Part shown: one piece after another, positions 47,510 to 60,400 of the stretch | How the letters are laid out: each line of letters starts with the position of its first letter | Numbering within the stretch: the stretch's first letter is position 1 | Assembly: GCF_001039355.2 (NCBI RefSeq) | Contig: NW_019774380.1 | Span: forward strand, 433,410 to 497,409 | Source: Lingula anatina | Lineage: Eukaryota; Brachiopoda; Lingulata; Lingulida; Lingulidae | Length of the DNA: 64,000 bases | Direction of reading: 5' to 3' | The notes under the pieces: model-generated | Told to the model about the DNA's origin: nothing | Seen by the model: only the letters and a program-made list of their open reading frames with translations | Database searches by the model: none | Program-made: the position numbers and the translations under genes

Positions 47510-47724
47510 GGCTGTATTCTCAGAGCTTTTAGATCGATCTATCCCCGCGGGGAGTCTCACTAGATTACTGTCAGATAATCCGGCTTAAATGTCCGTCCCG
47601 CCTACTACAAGCTGTAAGGGGGTAATTAACTTTCGTGTCCGCCCGGCTGACAGCTATTTAGCGTGAACCCCCAGGAAGTTAGGTCGATCTAAAGTAGATC
47701 GATCTAATCTCTGGAAATGGGGTC
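47510..47724 (+). mobile_element. Harbinger-like MITE, GATCGATC family, copy 3
   Basis: Runs from GGCTGTATTCTCAGAG to CTCTGGAAATGGGGTC, flanked by TTA on the left (47507-47509) and TAA on the right (47725-47727), a TWA-type site. The interior is nearly identical to copy 2. Confidence 0.88.
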
Positions 47725-47815
47725 TAAGAAGCTGTGGATAGCAAAAATTTTGGGGATTTTCAAACCCATATGGGTTACTTTTTATCTTGGAACCATCATA
47801 CACAGGGTCTAAGAT

Positions 47816-48160
47816 TTAAAGGGATAATAACTCTTCGTTTCAGCCAAAAAATGAATTTTCCTGGAGTAAACAACAATTTTCCCATACTTACCAATGGTTA
47901 ATGAATCCATTTTTACATTCAAAGTTAGTCCCTGGTTTTTTTCTGAAAAGTTTGGTTTTTTGTTAAAATCTTTTAAGAGATTTTAACAGACTGTAGCCAT
48001 CAATGGAGATCACGTGGTCTAAAGACAAGCTCAGATATCAGAATAATAGCTATAACTGCCGTTTTTGTGGTAAAACAGAATATATTATATTTCTATGAGT
48101 TATTCACAATGTTTTTATTGTGAAATATAGATCCCATACGAAGAGTTATTATCCCTTTAA
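47816..48160 (+). mobile_element. MITE, TTAAAGGGATA family, copy 2
   Basis: Starts TTAAAGGGATAATAACTCTT and ends AAGAGTTATTATCCCTTTAA, a near-perfect terminal inverted repeat. The interior matches 52079-52425 read on the opposite strand, including an internal palindrome AATCTTTTAAGAGATT near 47968-47983. Confidence 0.88.
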
Positions 48161-49014
48161 TCTATGTACCGCTCCACGTAAAAAGAGGTATAGTTGCCTG
48201 CACCGTGTAAAGTTCAGCAAACATTTTGACAAATTCTTTTCACTGAAGAGTGAATTAAGCCATTCGCAACAAATTAAAAAACTTTCTAGGTCTAAATAAT
48301 GCCACCTATTGTATTATAATACACTTTTACGAAGCTGGTTATGCACTAAATTTCTATTTATGTAGTTTTTTAAATGCCATGCCGCAATAAAAGACATGTT
48401 AAAAAATAAACAATAATTTAGAAAACTAAATAAAAACGATTGTCTAGCCGTGTTGGATGGAAGGCGTGGTTTCAGGTCACGCCGACTGTATTACGTCATC
48501 TTACGAGCACTTGATCCATTTTTACCGCGGCTGTGAAATTCTTTGTGAAATATCGATTTCAACCGGCTAAGAAGTCTCAGCGCTAAAGTGTTACCACATT
48601 TCCTAGAGTTACGTGAAAGTCTAGTCACTACAGAAATATTACGTCTTGGGTGGATAATATTGAATAATCATTATGGCGAGTAAACAGGTTGATTGGTCAC
48701 TCTGCGTCGTAATAGGGTCGCTGGATTTTTCCAAGGGGTGACACCTCTACATTCCTTTTCAATACGACCTAAATGTCTGTAATATGTTATTGATTCTAAT
48801 ACTATTTTTTCCTTTATTGAAATTCAATAACTACATTAGTAGAGATCTGAAACAGAAAGGTGTTAAGTTATGTCATTATAGTCGACAGCTCAACCCGTCA
48901 GCCCTAAAAAATGAACCGACCCAGTTGCGTAGTTGCTGCACAAGCTTGCTAAACAATCTATTTACACGGGGGCGAAGGGTCAGTGAAAAGCCTGCAAAAT
49001 CTCCACCGCTTACG

Positions 49015-52000
49015 ATGACCGAATCGGGGTATTTCGACTACTCCGGCCAAGATCCGAACACTTTTCTTCCTCCGATGAATCCCTATCGCGATGGCAGCGA
49101 TGCACAAGACTACGGTAAGAGCTTTATTTTGCAGTGGTCATTGCGGCCAAGTGACCGGTCGCCATCTTGAAATGACCTGTGTTGTGTACAGTGTTATGTA
49201 AGGAGTCATAACTGCTTGTTTCCTGGCATTGTGGTCTCCGTGGCTGTCTAAATTACTTGAGCCTGACGCAGACTAGATTATGTAATTACATCTATCAGTG
49301 TAACGTACAAGAAACGAAATGGTATCACCTTGTTTGGGACTGAGTCGACCGGGGACTCGCTTCTCGACAAATGGCGCACAAGACGTGTTCAACTGACCAT
49401 TACAAAAATGGCCGAAGCTGACCATGAGGGTCAGCTAGTTCAGAAGTGGCTTTAATTTTAACCTTACCCCTTTATACTGATCTTAACCAATTGCCTTTTT
49501 TTGTTTATTTACCTATCACTTAAAAATGATGATAATTAACACAAATATACTGTCAGAGAATTAATGTCAATAAATGGATGACACAATTATTGAGTGTGAG
49601 TGTAGTTTTGAAGACACGTATGATTCAAATAATATGAGACTAGAGAGTATTTGTCTTTTTCTTGATGTATAGTTGAGTATATATATCTTTATACATTATA
49701 ACAGCTATAATTGAGCTTTTAATTTATCTATTGTCCTCTCTCTGTGGTCAATTTGGACTGGACATTTATTCATTCACCTTCTCATTAAATCTTTTGAGTG
49801 TGACTGACAACAATTTATTTGGCCAGTATGTTAATTGAGATTTTAATGCATTGTTTTTCTCGATTTAGCCTGCATGCTCATTAAAATAACAGTACTTAAT
49901 TGTTTATTTCCACTGTTATTAAGCAGGAATACACTGAATATTGATTGCCCTTAAAAGCATAATGGCAGTATATTTTGAATTAAAAATACTTTAAGTCTTA
50001 TTATTTATCTGTAATATATGGCTTGGAAATAATGTTTTGATTGTAGCTGTGGTAAAGAAAATTATCTCTTGAAATTTGGGATTGAACAAGGAGGCTCACA
50101 ATAATAATAGAAGGCAATTATGGGCTACAAAATCAAAAGTTGATTTTGAAAATACGTTCATTTAAAACCTAGTGAACATAATGACATACATGTTTAAGTA
50201 AATATTTGGCATTATGAGATAAATATTGAAAAACATTGAAAAAAAAAAAAAAAAACCGTTCTCAGTGGATAATTTCATGTTGGTTTAATGCATTGGAATT
50301 ATATATATTTCAGCCAGTATTTAAGTTATATTTAACTAGTTGGTTTCTTGTTACTCTAAGGCTATTGATAATCTTAACCTGAGATTGTTTGCAGCTCTCC
50401 TTCCCCATACTCCAATGCACGCATGCACACACATACACACACACACACACACTCACACACACACACACACACACACATAAGGGGAGAGAGAGAGAGAGAG
50501 AGTGAAATTTCCATGTGGTTTTACAATTCTGTATGGTTGAACAATTATTCCAGTAGAAGTATCTGACAAAAAAAAAAAAGAAAGAAAAAAAAAGAAAAAA
50601 AAAAACATATTTGAAGATAAACTGAACTTTTGTTGTATTATAAAAATGCCTTACATGGTAATGATTAGCAGTTTATTGAAGTTGAATTAGTTAAAGGTAC
50701 ATTTGCACTGAGCCCTGGTGAATAGTTTGTGCCCCGTCACTCATATAAACCACTTCTATTAGTTTTTTTATACAACTCAAATAAAGTTGACATGCCAAGG
50801 GATAAACCGAATTGATCTCTCATTCAGCCGTAAAAGAGCTATAAACTGGTCCTTCTTCAAATTGTTGGTTTTAAATTTGGGGATTTGACCTATTTACCTG
50901 ACCCACTTATCTGCCTTGTTTATATACAGCACAGAGTGCAAGCAGAAAAATCCATTTAGTTATCATTTTCTGGGTAAAACAAAATTATGTCTTTTGGTAT
51001 TCCTGTTAAGTTATACTATTTGAAACCTTAAAGTGACATTTGGTTGGCTTTTGTGGCGAAAATTAACTTCAAATGCATCTTTAAGGTTTGCTTGAAGACA
51101 GCTTTTAATTGTCAACAAAGTAAGGAACTAACGTTTTGTCCGAAATATGTTTTTCTTTCATTTCCTTTTGAGTCAAAGCTACTAGTAATAATCTTTACCA
51201 TCAGATCTTAAGTATCGATCCCTAGTAGTCCAGTTTAGAGACACCATGTTTTAGGAGCTTGAACTACTGTCACTTCCTTTGTCTCTTAGTCATAAAGAAC
51301 ATGATCCCCCAGGCTTAAACTTCCAAATTTAGTCATCCTAAAAAAAACTAACAATTTCATTAATGTCTGTAACTGACCAACGGAAATGCCTATAAGCAAT
51401 AAGGAAGACCCCTTTGATAACAAAATTGATAACAAAAACATGCCTGTGTGTCCGCCAACTTGGTCATTTTGATCTTGTATTTCATATTTCTGAAGTAGCC
51501 CCACAGTGTAAGCCTAAACCATATAGGTATTTAGCCAGAAAAGATTAAATCCAGAATTGGTTTAGGTCCATGAGAACGTCTTAAGACAGCCATATGACTG
51601 TTAGGCTGTATTCCCAGAGCTCTTAGATCGATCTATCCCCGNACCATATAGGTATTTAGCCAGAAAAGATTAAATCCAGAATTGGTTTAGGTCCATGAGA
51701 ACGTCTTAAGACAGCCATATGACTGTTAGGCTGTATTCCCAGAGCTCTTAGATCGATCTATCCCCGATTACTCACTAGATCTCACTAGATTACTGTCAGA
51801 TAATCCGGCTTAAATGTCCGTCCCGCCCACTACAAACTGTAAGGGGGTAATTAACTTTCGTGTCCGCTCGGCTGACAGCTATTTAGCGTGAACCCCCAGG
51901 GAGTTAGGTCGATCTAAAGTAGATCGATCTAATCTCTGGAAATGGGGTCTTAGAGGGAATTCAGAACAGCAGAATAACATATCTTTGGGTCAAATATTGT

Positions 52001-54489
52001 GACCCACTAAAAAAGCTTGTCGCTTAAATTCCCTATTATACACTGAATGGATTCCATGCAGGGATTATGCAACGAGCATTAAAGGGATAATAACTCTTTG
52101 TATGAGATCTATATTACACAATAAAAACATTGTGAATAACTCATAGAAATGTAATATATTCTGTTTTACCACAAAAATGGCAGTTATAGCTACTTTTTCT
52201 GATATCTGAGCTTGTCTTTAGACCACGTGACCTCCATTGATGGCTATACTCTGTTAAAATCTCTTAAGAGATTTTAACAAAAAACCAAACTTTTTAGAAA
52301 AAAACCAGGGACTTACTTTGAATGTGAAAATGGATTCATTAATCATTGGTAAGTATGGGAAAATTGTTGTTTACTCTGGAAAAATTCATTTTTTGACCAA
52401 AACGAAAAGTTATTATCCCTTTAAAGTGGGTTGGCTATATTTGATTCACAGACCTGTTAGTTGGCTGATCTGAATGCACCTTTACATTGTACTGAAACCG
52501 TCCTCCACATAATTGATGCCACAGTGTAGGCAGATCTCTGTTCGTAAAAAAAAAAAGAAGCTTTTCTATGAGAGATGTTTCAGTGACAGTTAAGGGGGAC
52601 GCTTTTTAACACTTAGTGTGTGGCACAAAGTGGGAATAAATTTAAATAAGGGTGGACAACAGACCATGGTCATTTATCAGTTGCTTCGTATGGTCTTTTT
52701 TATAGCTTGACCACTTGTTCCAGGGGGTAGGTTTTACCTAAGATCTTATGACGGAAAGTTGGCTCTAACTTGAGACTGAAAATTTTGATCAGCTTTAGTT
52801 CAGTAGTCAATTTAAAAGAATAATTTAGTGAAGCTTTGACATACGTCAGACATTTTCCCTTTTTTATTAATCGATACAAAATTTTTTTTACTGGGATTAC
52901 TGTTGGTTTATCCTGAGTAAGTGTGGACTAGAAATCTTATCTTGAAGTTTAGACCAATTTTCAGTCTCAATTTTTTAAATTTTATTTCTTTTATAATTTT
53001 TTTTTGTGAAACCACACCAAAAACTGCCTTAAAATATGGCTGCACTCTTGAGATGTGCTGACAATGCTTGTGTTCAGACAGGTACTTTTTAGATTGGAAA
53101 TAGGTCCAACTCCTGCCATCAGACAGCTAGTACACACAGACCATTTTCTGGTTTTACATAATTTTGGATTTTAGAAACAGACTTAATATGTCTGTTACAC
53201 TACGTCACCTGCACTTACATGCATGCGTGCAAGCACATGTGTCACACGAATTATGAATGTCACCAGAGACTTTTGTTTACATTTGTTTTTCAAGAAAGAC
53301 AAATAAAACTTCATGAATTTTTTTTTGTGATTTTTTGGAAGTACCCTCATTTACTATCTTTTATGCTAGTGGCTATTCTGGCCCGCTTATATTGTAAAAT
53401 ATTTATCTTTTTGACTGGGTCATTTTTGCCATTTAATTTGTTATGTAATTCAGAGAATAAATAATATATTGACGATCTGGATGATTTTAAAGATTTATTC
53501 TTTCCCTTTAATTTTTATATCTGACAAAGTTAAAATCATCTATATTATATTCAGGTATTTAATTTGTAAACAACCATGATGTGTATTTACTGAGGCATAC
53601 TAGTAGCTGAACTTGTCTAAAATTCTGAGAAAATATCAACAGTTATTTCTATCGTTGATGAAAAACAATGATAATAATGCCTCTTAATCCTATCAGCAAG
53701 AAAGAAATTGAAATGCCATCTCTGGTCTTAATACATGTTAAGTCTTGATTTTGCTACATATTTTTTCACGATGAGATGACCAAGTTGTTCTAGCAATTGC
53801 TATTTCTGTGATGTATTTGCTCACAGTGAAGTCCAGTTTTTGAATCTAGGGAGAAGAGGAAGAAGTTCCCTGGAGCAGAAAAGGGGTTTAAAGTGTTGAA
53901 AAATATCATGGTCTTTGATAACTGACTGGTTGCTGACCCATGCTTTATTCTTTCTCGAGGGGGCTCAGGGCCGTAGCCTGAGCAAAATGCCAGGGGGGGC
54001 AGTAAGCGGACACGAGGGGGCAAAGCCCCCGAGGGGGTGGGGTGGGTGTGGAAAATTTTTAAAAAACTGTATGTATAATACTGCATTCTAGTGCATTTTA
54101 ACTGTTATTTATTGCTCAATCAGAAGTCAAAAATTGTGGGTTCATTTTGCCATTTTGCCATATTTGCGCCTCAAATCCCAGGGGGGGCAGCTGCCCCCCC
54201 TGCCCCCCCGGAGGCTACGGCCCTGGGGCTTTGGAATTTCTAAGTTAATAGATGATAACATAGTGCAGAAAACTGTATTTTAATGGAAAATGTCTTCTGA
54301 ATGACATCAGTGACAGTGTTCATTACAAGTTTTGGAAAATAGCAAAATAAAATAGTTTCCTGTAAATCACCATCCATAACTCGTTATAAAACAAATTTAA
54401 AGTCATTTACATATCCCGCTTGCATGTAGATTCCAGTGCAGGAGTGAAAAAAGCTCTCTCTCTCTCTCTCGCTCTCTCTCTCTCTCTCC

Positions 54490-54540
<51 letters not shown>

Positions 54541-57443
54541 AAAAGAATACAACGCAGCACACAATAAATAATGAAAAACTTGTGTCATCGGATTTTATTT
54601 CAGCTAATGCCTTTTCATTTTCTCCATGGCTGCTCTACAATTTCTGTACATAAGTTAGAAAAATGGAGATGTGCAGTGCACCAGGTGCTCAGCTCTAGGC
54701 ATGTTTTTTTTTGTAATATATTTTCTGGTACAATTTCAATGAAACGTAAAGAAAAGTAAAGCAATTGTTTTCTCTTAGGCAAATTTGTACCACTTAGGAA
54801 ATGAAGAGATATTTTTTTCAAAGAGATATATATCAAATATGAATAACAAGAAAGAAAATACTTAGACGGCATTCCCACAGATTTTAGATCGATCTATCCT
54901 CGTGGGGTGCTCTCTAGATTGCTGTCAGATTAGCCGACTTAAATGTCTGTCCCGCCTTCTAAAAGCTGTAAGGGGGTAATTAACTTTCATGTGTGCACGG
55001 CTGACAGCAATTTAGTGTGAACCTCTAGGGAGTTAGGTTGATCCAGATGGATTGATCTAAATCTGTGGGAACCCAGTCTTAGAATATGTGCAGAGAGGAG
55101 CTCAAACTTGTGATTCAGCCATTTTGCTGTCTGAAATTTGATATTTTGGAAACCAGTGTATAAAAAAATGAAATGATTTTTAAGAGGTGGGGTGGGGGAG
55201 GGGGGGAGGGGATAAAGATAAAAGGAATGAGTTGTTTTTATATCTTTATTTTATTTTATTATTATTTTTTTTGTGTGTGTTTGTGCACAAAGCACAATGG
55301 CCAGAATGTCAATTTCCACAAGACCAGAATAAGATCGGTTCAGACATGGGATGAACCCTTTATCATCAGTGGCTCCTTTGATATGTGATATGTGATGCGT
55401 GTGTGCACAAGTAGAGACACTTTTGCCCTGTAGTGGTGAAATTGTTGCTGTTAACAAAAGAGGTTTCCTGAAGGGTGCGCATAACAAGCCATAAAATAGT
55501 TATATGTTTTTTTTTTCTTTTTTGAGCGGAACTTCTGTCTTCATTATATTTCCTTAAGCATTGGGCTGTGACTCGCGTTACGTTAATTTTATAGCGCCCC
55601 TAAATAAAAACACCAGCTCAGTGTCTTAATTAGAGGTCAAACATCTGTGACCATGGCAGAGAGGATTTTAACTAGATTGATTTTTTGAAGTGGCATCATT
55701 TTTTTTTGGGGGGGGGGGGGGGTACAAGTGCTGGCAGATTTTTGGTTTTGAATGAAAATCTCCATAATATTCAGTCATTAGGTGATTTTTGTTTGATACT
55801 AAAAAGCTATTTGACATGACAACCTTTAACAAGCTAATTACAGCTTAAATATCGTGAACACTAATGGGATAACTTTTCTAAAAAAAAAAACCTATCTATT
55901 TCCTTTATAACCATAAATATAAAAGAAAAATAGATTCTGAATTGATGTAAGAATTATGTATTATAAATTTTAGATGAGGAGTTAATTTGCGTTGTTTAAA
56001 AAACTCACCTTTTGTACATGTGCCTAAATAACACAAGACTCAATGACCTCCATATACAAAAACATCATGCTTATTCAATGTTGTTTTTATGTGCGTAACA
56101 CAATGCAGAAGTCCTTGGCCCGCGTTGCACTTCTGGTCTACATTGGCCACTGCCAACTTTATTTAAGGCAAGTTCAAACCAGGCGTAACTTAAAACAGGG
56201 ATAGTCTCAGTGACTTGCAGATCACACAAGGTTGCCACGGAGAAGCTCTGCACACTGAAAACTTTATATCAATATATAAATACAATAAGAATAAAAATGT
56301 AAATAAGTTGGATTGTTCGATGATGGCAGATGGACAAGTTTGATTTGTTTTGAATGTTCACAAGTTATTAAAATCTGACCTCTAGTTCTTAACAAAGATT
56401 ACATGTTGTTTTGTAAAATGTATGTTAAACTTTTGACCGCCCTTTTACCACTGGCAGGAAATTTGACCTGTGGGATTACGAGAGAACTAGTCACTGTGCT
56501 TCTTATCGGACAAGCCCCTTTTTGTGAAAGAATGGAGAAAAGCACTTGTGTTTTCACCTGCACTTGCATCATGTTATTATCTCCCTTTATTTGTTGCTTC
56601 TATGCAACCTCTTGTTATACCACGATAAAAAGGTTTTCTCCCTAATTTTCCTCGTTTGGATCAGCAATAAGATAGAAGAAATGAAAAAAGGAGTTCACTG
56701 GGTAGACTATCAAAACAAATAAAAATTGAAGAACACGGCCACCTTCCAAGTGCTAATAAACATAAGAGATTCCATTCCACGGTATCATCTCTGACAATCT
56801 CTGTCCTGACATGACGTTACTTAATGGGACCCAGTCGATGCCGATGTCAATGTCGTTTATTTGTCTCTTCACCAGTAATGGCTGCCAGCAATATATGGCT
56901 GATGGTACAGGTGTTGAGAGTTAATGGGAATACATTAGTAAGAAAATCAGTCGGACATAGAAAGGCTACTGTTTGTGGTCATGTAATGGTCTCTTTGTAT
57001 AGGTTGGCCAAGTGCACCTGATGATGCAGGCAAGTTTGCAATTTGACTAACTAAGATGGGATAATATAGCACCTGAAGATACAAGTTTATGAAGTCATTC
57101 CCACTGTAACTCCGACGTACCCCCCTCCAAAACAAAAATAAACAAATAAATAAATAAAATAAAATAAAATAAAATTATAATAATAATAATGATAATAATA
57201 ATAAAAAATACATAAAATCAAGTAAAATGAAATGAGAATATGATAATCAGACAGGTAATACCACAGATTATATAATGGGCAGTTTTCCCATTTGTTTAAG
57301 AAATCCGTGCACTTTTTTCTGCCTATTCAAGATACCACAACCATGCAATATGATATGTTACAAAATAAGACGGTGGATATCTGTCTGTCCAGATGAATAT
57401 CATGGATGCACATTTTTTTCCCATGTATTTACATTAATCTTTA

Positions 57444-57491
<48 letters not shown>

Positions 57492-60400
57492 AGTCTGATT
57501 CACAACACCATTATAAAATAGTGAGTAATATGTTGAAATGACTGTCAAGATGGTTATCTGGAGAAGGATATGTGCATCTGGCTGTGAAGAGTGTTGACTC
57601 GCATGTGGGGCCAGTATTTTTTTGCTTGCTTGTAATAAACCATACCTTCATGGTGGTGATGTATTAATACAGAAGTTTACCTCAGGTTACACCAAGAAAA
57701 ATCACCAACCTTTTGACCAGCTGTCGGCCCAGCGGGACTGGCTGGCGACTCTAGAACCGCATTCACACTGGGGCTAATTTGACTGGTCAGTTGGCCAAAC
57801 TTGTGTCCTTTGAGGATTAGATAACTTTTGAGACAGGGCTGGATTTTGATGTTTGGTGCTTTTGTGGCAAGTTTTAAGTATTTGGCAGGTTTCCAGGTTT
57901 TCTCTGATGCAAAAGCAGTCCACTATTTATTCAGTAATTGAAACTCTAAAACATTTTTCTTTTAGAAACAAGACAAAACATTTCAAACCAGTTTTGATTT
58001 AGGATGGATTATGGACACAAAAGATACTTTAAGCATTTCAGTCTTAATATAGCCATTGTGAACAATTTGAAAATACGTAGTAATAGTGTAATACCCATAG
58101 GAGAAGCCCTGTACCTTACATGACTAAAATGACTCAAAGATTAATCATTTTCCCCCTAAAAAAGACTGAGTAATTACAGTAAATAAAATTAAGTAAAATG
58201 AAAACCATACAAATATTTTATTGCACAAATTATCATTTAGCTAAAAAACGTTTAAAAATTTTTTTTGTTTGGTAGTGGTTTTATGAATGCACGAGTCAGC
58301 ATCTGCTTCTAATTGCTTCTAGCCGAATTTGAAATTTTAATGGGAGCATTCAATAATAATTATATTGAAGTCACTTAGTAAGTGAAAGCGAAGCGAATGT
58401 TTCCAGAAATAGCATCTATGACAATACAAATATGTGGTGCCAAGACAGTCCCTGGGCTTGGGCTTTTAAGAGGATTTCACCTCAAACACATTCTAACTAC
58501 CCAAACCCAAACCAACACAATCGTTTCTGCTTTATGGAAAATAGACCATCAAGAAAGCTGTCAGATTAATTTATGGATTGTGAGCCAATTTTATCACTTT
58601 CTTGCCAATCTAGAAGGTTTAATTCCTCTACGCCCTCCCCTTTTATCTAACTGTTTTGAAGAGTTTAAGAACAGTTCTGAATTGAGTCTCAATGTAGAAA
58701 ATGTCATTTTCCAGCACTGGAGCCCACAACAATACATATTATATATATCAGACCGTCATTTTGTGGTGGGGGCAATTTATACCAGTCAATCTCTACAGTA
58801 TCATTTTAGCGTTTGTTAAGAAAACAAACATTGAAAAGTAGCCGCTTTTCAGCCCTGACTTTGATTAAATCATTGATATTGGATTTCCAACACTGGGAGA
58901 AAAACATCTTTAGGCTACATTGGTCATTTGCTGTCTGCTGTTCAACCACTCAGCGACCATTTTATTGACTGAGTCTGTATAGATGTGTTATATTGATACT
59001 TAATGGCTTATTGGAGTTTTTCGAAAATGTTTTGTTCGGGGAACAGCGTTGTTGTTACGCATGCTTTCAGTAAGTGTGGGTGCTGTTGATTGCATAACAT
59101 CATGCATAATACCAACGGAATGTGCATGGTCTTTTGATCAACTTTTGGCTAATTGTCGCTGAAATGTAATCATCAATAAATTGGTTCCAGTCCATAAGTT
59201 GAAAATTTGGATGAAGCTGAGTGAAATACTGTCCAAGATGGTTACTAGTCAATAACCTATTCAACAGGAATCTTGTCCTGTTGGAAATTGTGTTCTAAAA
59301 CAAAAGTCCAAGATTTTTCAGTATGTTTAGCAGCTATATTATACTGTTTTAGTCTGTTGATGTGATGTGATGGCACTATAAAGTTGGATAAGTCTCTTTT
59401 GTAAAAAATTCTGAAAAAAAGTTTTTCTAGCATCGCTTAACATTCCTGAATAGATGAAAGTACTAAACTAGCCTAAGTATGGCATTTATGTATAATTATT
59501 GCAGCTTATTTTGATTTTAGTCAGACTCTTTTCCCACCCTTCCCTCGGTGAGATTGAAAGGATATTCTATTAGGTGCTCTTATAGATATATTTCTTTATT
59601 ACTGGGGATCTACTCTCCCCCCCCCCCTCCCCCCCGCTTGGTTTGGGTGCTGCCATCCTTTCTGTTCAATTGTTGGAGATGAGATTCAGATGATCAGATG
59701 GGTCATTGGATAAAGACTTTGCGTGACATCTATGACCGAGGTCTATGACATCTGTACTAGAAATGCGGTGTGCGTAGTCAATATACACGCCAATCTGTAG
59801 AATGTACAACTGTGTTAAATGACAACTGGCAATGGCAATAAAATCAATACCAAGTGGTTTTCGTTTTAATGAAACTGTCTAGCTTCTTCAAAGATGTCTA
59901 GTCTTTTGATATGGGCAAGAAAATGGAGTTGTAATCTTGAATGGCCAATTTATTTCACTTGGGATTTAGAGGGCTGGTGTACAGCAGGGACAGACTGCAT
60001 AAAGGGATCTTAAGGAGCAAAGGGCAGGGGCTGAAAAGATGAGAGAGAGAGAGAGAAAGATAGAGAGAGAGAGAGAGAGAGCATGAAGAAAAAAGGGTAC
60101 TTTTTGCTTCTGTTGGAGTCGATTCAGATGTGGAGAAGCATTGTGACTTCTTCCTTTCAAACAAGTGGTGAAAACATCATGCACCAATGATGTATCACTC
60201 TAACATTGCTGGCTGAGTAAGGAATGCAATTATCTCCTCATATTGGTCTTCTTTTATGTATAATTTATTATTTTTGCATTATGTCATGTCAGTGTAGTAT
60301 CAGAAACAAGAAGGTATTCTGGGCCTCTATGAGATATGAAACCAGTCATGGAAATTATCTTTGACTTGCAAGTCCCAATGTTGACATTTTTCTTGGGACT

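Larger units (their letters stand above)
44174..49014. other. Intergenic between the lectin cluster and the gene at 49 kb
   Basis: Holds an assembly gap in poly-G (45208-45332) and two adjacent MITEs (47510-47724 and 47816-48160). No convincing gene. ORFs near 45156-45620 and 45693-45983 have no recognisable domain or splice support. Confidence 0.5.

Noticed and set aside
58382-58819. 145-codon ORF in the 13-kb intron
   Set aside because: No recognisable motif, no flanking splice sites and a start codon in ordinary intron sequence. Length alone is weak evidence.
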